A DNA stretch of 10,029 nt from Paracoccaceae bacterium. GTDB lineage: Bacteria > Pseudomonadota > Alphaproteobacteria > Rhodobacterales > Rhodobacteraceae. The stretch is from contig JAFIEC010000385.1 in NCBI GenBank assembly GCA_020832725.1, positions 1 to 10,029 on the forward strand, read 5' to 3'. The first letter of the stretch is position 1. Every line of letters starts with the position of its first letter. The translations under genes were made by a program, and so were the position numbers. Positions 6,328 to 10,029 of this stretch are shown here, one piece after another. The notes under the pieces are model-generated. The model was not told where the DNA came from, ran no database searches, and worked only from the letters and a program-made list of their open reading frames with translations.

Positions 6328-7068
6328 TCAGTCCTCCAGGTGCCGGCGCAGGAAGGCGATGAGCCGCGACCAGAACAGCGGCTCGGTCGCCCAGTCAAAG
6401 GCATGGTCCTGCCCCTCGGCGCACATCAGGTCGGGCGCGCGGCCCAGTTCCGACAGCCGCGCGGCCATCGCCTGAACACCCTCCGGTGCCACCACGCTGT
6501 CGGCCAGCCCGATCGACAGGAAGACCGGCACGGCAATGCGCTCGACGGGCAGGGGCGTGCCGGGGACGAGGGCGTCCTCCTCTCCCGGCCAGAGCCAGGC
6601 GCGGGGGCTCTCGGGGCCCATGTCGCGGCCCCATCGTCCCGCGCGGAACGCCTCCGGGTCAAAGGCCGGGGTGACGATGGCCGGGGGCGCATGGGCGGCG
6701 ACGCAGGCAAAGGGCGTGTCCTTGCCCGACAGCGCTGCCGCGAGAAGGGCCATCTCGCCGCCCTTGGACCAGCCCAGAAGCCCCACGCGCCCGGCGCGGG
6801 AATGGCTTGCCAGCGCCCGGCCCGCCGCCGGTACCGCGCGCAGCGAGACATCGCGGATGGGCCCCGCGCCCCAGACATCGCCCTCGCCATAGGGTAGGGG
6901 CAGGGCCAGCATTCCATGGGCGGCCAGAATCGCGGCAAAGCGGTGCGCCCAGCCCGAACCCGCCCCCTCGGAGCCATGCAGGATCACGATGGCGGGAATG
7001 TCCGTGCCGGTCTCGGGGCCATAGAGCGCGCCCGCCTCGCCGAAGGGTTCCAATGTCAGCCCGCCCAT
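6328..7068 (-). CDS. alpha/beta hydrolase of the BAAT C-terminal / dienelactone hydrolase type
   Basis: This is a 246-residue, probably cytoplasmic serine hydrolase; no signal peptide is visible. The nucleophile elbow is G-W-S-K-G-G with Ser101. Asp190 in GLADSVVAPEG and His222 in GQDHAFDW complete a plausible catalytic triad in the correct order and spacing for the alpha/beta fold. The oxyanion-hole region is ILHGSEGAGSGW (29-40). The S-K-G-G-E elbow is the form seen in the C-terminal domain of bile acid-CoA:amino acid N-acyltransferase / acyl-CoA thioesterase proteins (BAAT_C). However, the N-terminal beta-sandwich domain of those proteins is absent, and the size fits dienelactone hydrolase-like proteins. 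The substrate is unknown; a thioester or carboxyl ester is likely. The ATG at 7068 is preceded by a strong AGGAGAGG; an in-frame start 36 bases upstream (7104) lacks this. It lies 116 bases after mtaB and 92 before maeB on the same strand, without obvious functional linkage. Confidence 0.8.
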   Translation of the reverse strand: MGGLTLEPFGEAGALYGPETGTDIPAIVILHGSEGAGSGWAHRFAAILAAHGMLALPLPYGEGDVWGAGPIRDVSLRAVPAAGRALASHSRAGRVGLLGWSKGGEMALLAAALSGKDTPFACVAAHAPPAIVTPAFDPEAFRAGRWGRDMGPESPRAWLWPGEEDALVPGTPLPVERIAVPVFLSIGLADSVVAPEGVQAMAARLSELGRAPDLMCAEGQDHAFDWATEPLFWSRLIAFLRRHLED

Positions 7069-7071
7069 GCG

Positions 7072-7079
7072 CCTCTCCT
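7072..7079 (-). promoter_or_regulatory. strong ribosome-binding site of the alpha/beta hydrolase gene
   Basis: On the minus strand AGGAGAGG ends three bases before the ATG at 7068, with the AGGAG core about six bases away. It is the best Shine-Dalgarno match in the window and fixes the start of the hydrolase at MGGLTLEP. Confidence 0.65.
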
Positions 7080-7184
7080 GCCTGTTGCGGCGCGATGCTG
7101 CCATCTGCTCCGGCGAGCGGCAAGCGCGGATGGCACATCCGGGCCGGGAGATCGGGGCGGAACCGGGAGGCAGGGATGCGGCCG

Positions 7185-8468
7185 TCAGTTCGCGGCGATC
7201 AGGCGGGTTCCGTCATGGCCGGTGATCGCCAGATCGAGGATCGCCCCCACCGGGGCCCCGCCGCCCGGCAGACGCACCGGGGTGAATTGCGGGGTCCGGC
7301 CCATGTCGGGGCTTTCGGTCAGCACTGCGGCGCTTGTGCCCACGGCGGCGTCGAGGTGGCGCGCCAGCGCCGCCGCTCCGGCGGCGCGCAATCGTGCGGC
7401 GCGGGCGCGGATCTCGGTGCCCGGCAATTGCGGCATGCGCGCGGCCGGCGTGCCCTTGCGCGGGCTGAAGGGGAAGACATGCAGGAACGACAGGCCGCAT
7501 TCCTCGACCAGCGCGAGGGAATTGCCAAAGGCGGCCTCGGTCTCGGTGGGAAATCCTGCGATGATGTCGGCCCCCAGCGCGATATCGGGGCGCAGTCGGC
7601 GCACCTCCTGGCAAAAGCGGATGGCGTCATCGCGCAGGTGGCGGCGCTTCATCCGCTTGAGGATCAGGTCGTCGCCATGCTGCAGGCTGAGGTGCAGATG
7701 CGGCATCAGGCGCGGTTCGGAGGCGATGGCCTCCATCAGGGCGGGGTCGGCCTCGATCGAGTCGATCGAGGAGATGCGCAGCCGCGCGAGGCCGGGCACC
7801 AGCCGCAGCAGGCGGCGCACCAGATCGCCCAGGCGCGGCTGGCCCGGCAGGTCTGCCCCCCAGCTTGTCATGTCCACCCCGGTCAGCACCACCTCGGCAA
7901 AGCCGCGATCCACCAGGCGGGCCACCTGTTCCACCACCACACCGGCCGGGACAGAGCGCGAATTGCCCCGTCCGTAGGGGATGATGCAGAAGGTGCAGCG
8001 GTGGTCGCAGCCGTTCTGGACCTGCACATAGGCCCGCGCCCGGGTGCCGAAGCCGTCGATGAGGTGAGAGGCCGTCTCGCGCACCGACATGATGTCATCG
8101 ACCATGATGCGGGGCGTATCCGCCGTGTCCGCCGACAGGCGTGCCCATGAGGCGGGGGCCATCTTCTCGGCATTGCCCAGCACATGGGCGACCTCGGGCA
8201 TGGCGGCGAAGGTCTCGGGTTCGATCTGCGCGGCACAGCCGGTCACCACCACCCGCGCGCCGGGGTTCTCACGCGACAGGCGCCGGATTTCCTGACGGGC
8301 CTTGCGCACGGCCTCGGCGGTCACGGCGCAGGTATTGACCACGACCACATCGCCGCCCAGCCCCGCCTCGGCGGCGAGCCGGGTCATCGCCTCGGTCTCG
8401 TAGGCGTTCAGGCGGCAGCCCAGCGTGGCAAAGACGGGGCTGGCTCCGGGGCGGGCAGGGGCGTTCAT
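7185..8468 (-). CDS. mtaB: tRNA (t6A37) methylthiotransferase MtaB
   Basis: MtaB is a cytoplasmic radical-SAM enzyme that adds a methylthio group to N6-threonylcarbamoyladenosine at position 37 of ANN-decoding tRNAs, giving ms2t6A. The protein has 427 residues. The N-terminal methylthiotransferase domain carries the three cysteines of one 4Fe-4S cluster: Cys18 in TLGCRLN, Cys47 in VNTCAV and Cys78 in VTGCAAQ. The radical-SAM cluster motif C-x3-C-x2-C is Cys154, Cys158 and Cys161, within QNGCDHRCTFCIIPYGRGNSR. HLHLSLQHGDDLILKRMKR and the GADIIAGFPTET block support the family. The last 60 residues or so resemble a short TRAM-like tRNA-binding tail. The TLGCRLN motif and length favour MtaB over MiaB or RimO. 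The ATG (8466-8468) overlaps the dapF TGA by four bases (ATGA), so translation is probably coupled to dapF; a G-run (8475-8480) is the only Shine-Dalgarno-like element. Confidence 0.93.
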   Translation of the reverse strand: MNAPARPGASPVFATLGCRLNAYETEAMTRLAAEAGLGGDVVVVNTCAVTAEAVRKARQEIRRLSRENPGARVVVTGCAAQIEPETFAAMPEVAHVLGNAEKMAPASWARLSADTADTPRIMVDDIMSVRETASHLIDGFGTRARAYVQVQNGCDHRCTFCIIPYGRGNSRSVPAGVVVEQVARLVDRGFAEVVLTGVDMTSWGADLPGQPRLGDLVRRLLRLVPGLARLRISSIDSIEADPALMEAIASEPRLMPHLHLSLQHGDDLILKRMKRRHLRDDAIRFCQEVRRLRPDIALGADIIAGFPTETEAAFGNSLALVEECGLSFLHVFPFSPRKGTPAARMPQLPGTEIRARAARLRAAGAAALARHLDAAVGTSAAVLTESPDMGRTPQFTPVRLPGGGAPVGAILDLAITGHDGTRLIAAN

Positions 8469-9319
8469 GCGCCACCCCCCAGGAAGGCCGCGCTCACTCT
8501 GCCGTCAAAGACATGGGCGGTCGGCCCCTCCATCCAGACACCATCCTCGCGCCAGTCGATGACCAGCGTGCCGCCGTCCACCCGCACCTCCACCCGCCGT
8601 TCGGTCAGCCCCCGCCGCGCCGCCGCCACCGCCGCCGCACAGGCACAGGAGCCGGAGGCCAGCGTGACGCCGGTTCCCCGCTCCCATATGCGCAAGCGCA
8701 GTGATGTGCGTGAGAGAACCTGAACCACCTCGACATTGGTGCGCTGGGGAAACAGCGGGTGATGCTCATAGCGCGGCCCGAAGGTCTCCAGCGGCACGAT
8801 CCCGGCATCCTCGACGAAGAAGGGGCAATGCGGGTTGCCCATGCCCGTGGCCACCGGCGCGCCCTCGATCGGCAGCTCCAGCGTGTCCATCTCCTCGGCC
8901 AGCGGGATCTCGCGCCAGCCCAGCAGGGGCGGGCCCATGTTCACCCGGGTCAGCCCGCCGCCCGCGTCCTCGGCCAGCAACACGCCGCGCCCGGTGCGCA
9001 GCCGCAGCCGGTCGCGCCCGGAGGCCGCCATCTCTGCGGCGGCGATGCAGCGGGTGGCGTTGCCGCAGGCCGCCGATTCCGAGCCGTCGGGATTGTAGAA
9101 GCGCAGGGCAACATCGGCCCCCTCGCCGCCCGGGGCGATCACCGCAAGCTGGTCGAAGCCGACGCCCCGGTGCCGGTCTCCGAGCGCGCGGATCAGGCCC
9201 GGGGCGGGGGGCTCCAGACCGTCACGCAGGTCGATGACCACGAAATCGTTGCCGAGTCCGTGCATCTTGGCAAAGGGCAGGCCGGGGCGCTGTTCCCGGG
9301 GGGCGGGGTCTGTGCTCAT
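8465..9319 (-). CDS. dapF: diaminopimelate epimerase DapF
   Basis: DapF is a cytoplasmic, cofactor-independent enzyme that interconverts LL- and meso-2,6-diaminopimelate, supplying lysine and peptidoglycan precursors. The 284-residue protein has the two-lobed family pattern: FAKMHGLGNDFVVID (16-30), GDRHRGVGFDQL (47-58), then YNPDGSESAACGNATRC (75-91) with the first catalytic cysteine at Cys85. GMGNPHCPFFVED (159-171), the RTNVEVVQV block and WERGTGVTLASGSCACA (212-228) follow. The second catalytic cysteine is expected within an A-C-G-(S/T)-G-A-C-A motif, but here Ser222 occupies it, with Cys at 225 and 227. Two in-frame ATGs compete: 9319 is preferred because a likely promoter -10 overlaps the one at 9328; neither has a Shine-Dalgarno site. 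The stop overlaps the mtaB start by four bases. The overall family assignment is firm; activity with the altered second site is likely but not proven. Confidence 0.93.
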   Translation of the reverse strand: MSTDPAPREQRPGLPFAKMHGLGNDFVVIDLRDGLEPPAPGLIRALGDRHRGVGFDQLAVIAPGGEGADVALRFYNPDGSESAACGNATRCIAAAEMAASGRDRLRLRTGRGVLLAEDAGGGLTRVNMGPPLLGWREIPLAEEMDTLELPIEGAPVATGMGNPHCPFFVEDAGIVPLETFGPRYEHHPLFPQRTNVEVVQVLSRTSLRLRIWERGTGVTLASGSCACAAAVAAARRGLTERRVEVRVDGGTLVIDWREDGVWMEGPTAHVFDGRVSAAFLGGGA

Positions 9320-9325
9320 GGGCGG

Positions 9326-9354
9326 CATATACGCACAGCGGGCGGCGCTTTCCA
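9326..9354 (-). promoter_or_regulatory. candidate sigma-70 promoter for dapF-mtaB, possibly leaderless
   Basis: On the minus strand TGGAAA (9349-9354) and TATATG (9326-9331) lie exactly 17 bases apart, each matching four of six consensus bases. The -10 ends six bases before the ATG at 9319, so the expected transcription start falls at or next to the A of that ATG. This would give a leaderless mRNA and fits the lack of any Shine-Dalgarno sequence there. The upstream gene on this strand, the RND permease, stops at 9393, so dapF-mtaB may form its own transcription unit. Confidence 0.4.
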
Positions 9355-9392
9355 GCGTTCCTGACGATTGTCATTCCCTGTGGACAGGAGGC

Positions 9393-10029
9393 CTATTCTG
9401 CGGGGCTGCGCGCGCCCGCCCGGGCGGCGTCCTGCAACTCGCGCTCCAGCCGGGCGGCCTCGGCTGCCTTGGGCGTGGTGAAGCGGGCCAGCAGCAGATA
9501 GACTGCGGGCGTCAGGTAGAGCGTGAGCAGCGTGGACAGGCCCAGCCCGCCGACCACCACCCAGCCCAGCGCCGAGCGTGCCTCGGCCCCCGCGCCGAAC
9601 GACATCACCAGAGGCACCGCCCCCAGCACGGTCGAGGCCATGGTCATCATCACCGGGCGCAGGCGGATGGTGCAGGCCCGGAAGATCGCATCGCGCAGCT
9701 CTGCCCCCTCGTCCCGCAGCTGGTTGGCGAATTCCACGATGAGAATCCCGTTCTTGGCCATGATCCCCACCAGAAGCACCAGCCCGATCTGTGAATAGAT
9801 GTTCAGCGACGTGCCGGTCAGCAGCAGTGCAAAGACCGCCGAGGCCAGGCCCAGCGGGACCGTCGCCATGACGACGACAGCCGAGATGAAGGTTTCGAAC
9901 TGTGCCGAGAGCACCAGAAAGACCACCAGCAGGGCAAAGGCGAAGGTCAGAAGCAGCCCCGCCTGGGTCTCGTCCAGGGTCGCGGCCTCGGCCCGCGGGC
10001 CCACGCGCGGGCCGCGGGGGAGCTCGGGC
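9393..10029 (-). CDS. RND-family efflux permease, C-terminal part (partial)
   Basis: The frame is open to the right edge and ends at a TAG (9393-9395), giving about 211 residues of the C-terminus. It is the last membrane block of a resistance-nodulation-division (HAE1/AcrB-like) permease, an inner-membrane proton-driven pump that normally works with a periplasmic adaptor and an outer-membrane channel. Visible signatures are the helix ending VFLVLSAQFETF, then AVVVMATVPLGLASAVFALLL, and IGLVLLVGIMAKNGILIVEFANQLRDEG. The paired RLRPVMMTMASTVLGAVPL and the final long helix GWVVVGGLGLSTLLTLYLTPAVYLLL follow. The hydrophilic tail of about 30 residues is Ala/Arg rich. Most of the gene, the start and any adaptor gene lie outside the window, so substrate class is unknown. 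Confidence 0.9.
   Translation of the reverse strand, partial: PELPRGPRVGPRAEAATLDETQAGLLLTFAFALLVVFLVLSAQFETFISAVVVMATVPLGLASAVFALLLTGTSLNIYSQIGLVLLVGIMAKNGILIVEFANQLRDEGAELRDAIFRACTIRLRPVMMTMASTVLGAVPLVMSFGAGAEARSALGWVVVGGLGLSTLLTLYLTPAVYLLLARFTTPKAAEAARLERELQDAARAGARSPAE

Noticed and set aside
9320..9328. Alternative dapF start at the ATG ending at 9328
   Set aside because: It has no ribosome-binding site and lies within the proposed -10 hexamer; the three extra residues are not part of the conserved N-terminus.
1..10029. Mobile element, phage, CRISPR, toxin-antitoxin or biosynthetic island
   Set aside because: No transposase, integrase, regularly spaced repeats, long terminal inverted repeats or compositional break were seen; every complete gene but the generic hydrolase is a recognisable core-type family of uniform GC-rich character.

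Overview
The window is a gene-dense, very GC-rich chromosomal segment with clear alphaproteobacterial character. It most resembles the family Rhodobacteraceae/Paracoccaceae (Rhodobacter, Paracoccus, Rhodovulum and relatives). That assignment rests on base composition, on protein style such as the MaeB, DapF and MtaB sequences, and on the mix of aerobic B12 genes with an RND pump; it is an inference, since no rRNA or species marker is present. I see no insertion sequence, integrase, phage gene, CRISPR array, tRNA or rRNA. No stretch over 300 bases lacks a gene; the longest gap is the 179-base divergent region between cobT and cobS.

Layout, left to right. Positions 1-93 (+) hold the last 30 codons of a gene that enters from the left, probably a molybdopterin-binding subunit of the xanthine/CO dehydrogenase family. 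It converges on a Kef-type cation/proton antiporter with a C-terminal Rossmann (RCK/TrkA-N) domain (162-1847, -), and a GC hairpin lies between the two stops. Upstream of the antiporter on the same strand is cobT (1929-2975, -), which is divergent from cobS (3155-3934, +). CobT activates the lower-ligand base and CobS joins it to the corrin, so together they close the nucleotide-loop assembly of cobalamin. cobS converges on a large malic enzyme with a phosphotransacetylase-like tail (3953-6235, -). Further right, all on the minus strand, are a BAAT/dienelactone-type alpha/beta hydrolase (6328-7068), the tRNA methylthiotransferase mtaB (7185-8468), the diaminopimelate epimerase dapF (8465-9319), and the C-terminal part of an RND efflux permease that runs off the right edge (9393-10029).

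How the genes work together. dapF and mtaB are translationally coupled by a 4-base ATGA overlap. CobT and CobS act in one pathway from a shared divergent control region. The other neighbours (antiporter, malic enzyme, hydrolase, RND pump) look like independent housekeeping or physiology genes. Candidate promoters with 17-base spacers can be read upstream of dapF, maeB and (weakly) the antiporter, and an extended -10 lies upstream of cobS.

This is largely an ordinary core-genome region. The points most worth a second look are a non-canonical second active site in DapF (Ser where the catalytic Cys is expected, with two Cys just downstream), a possibly leaderless dapF transcript, and the absence of a visible B12 riboswitch between cobT and cobS. 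I found no convincing undescribed system.
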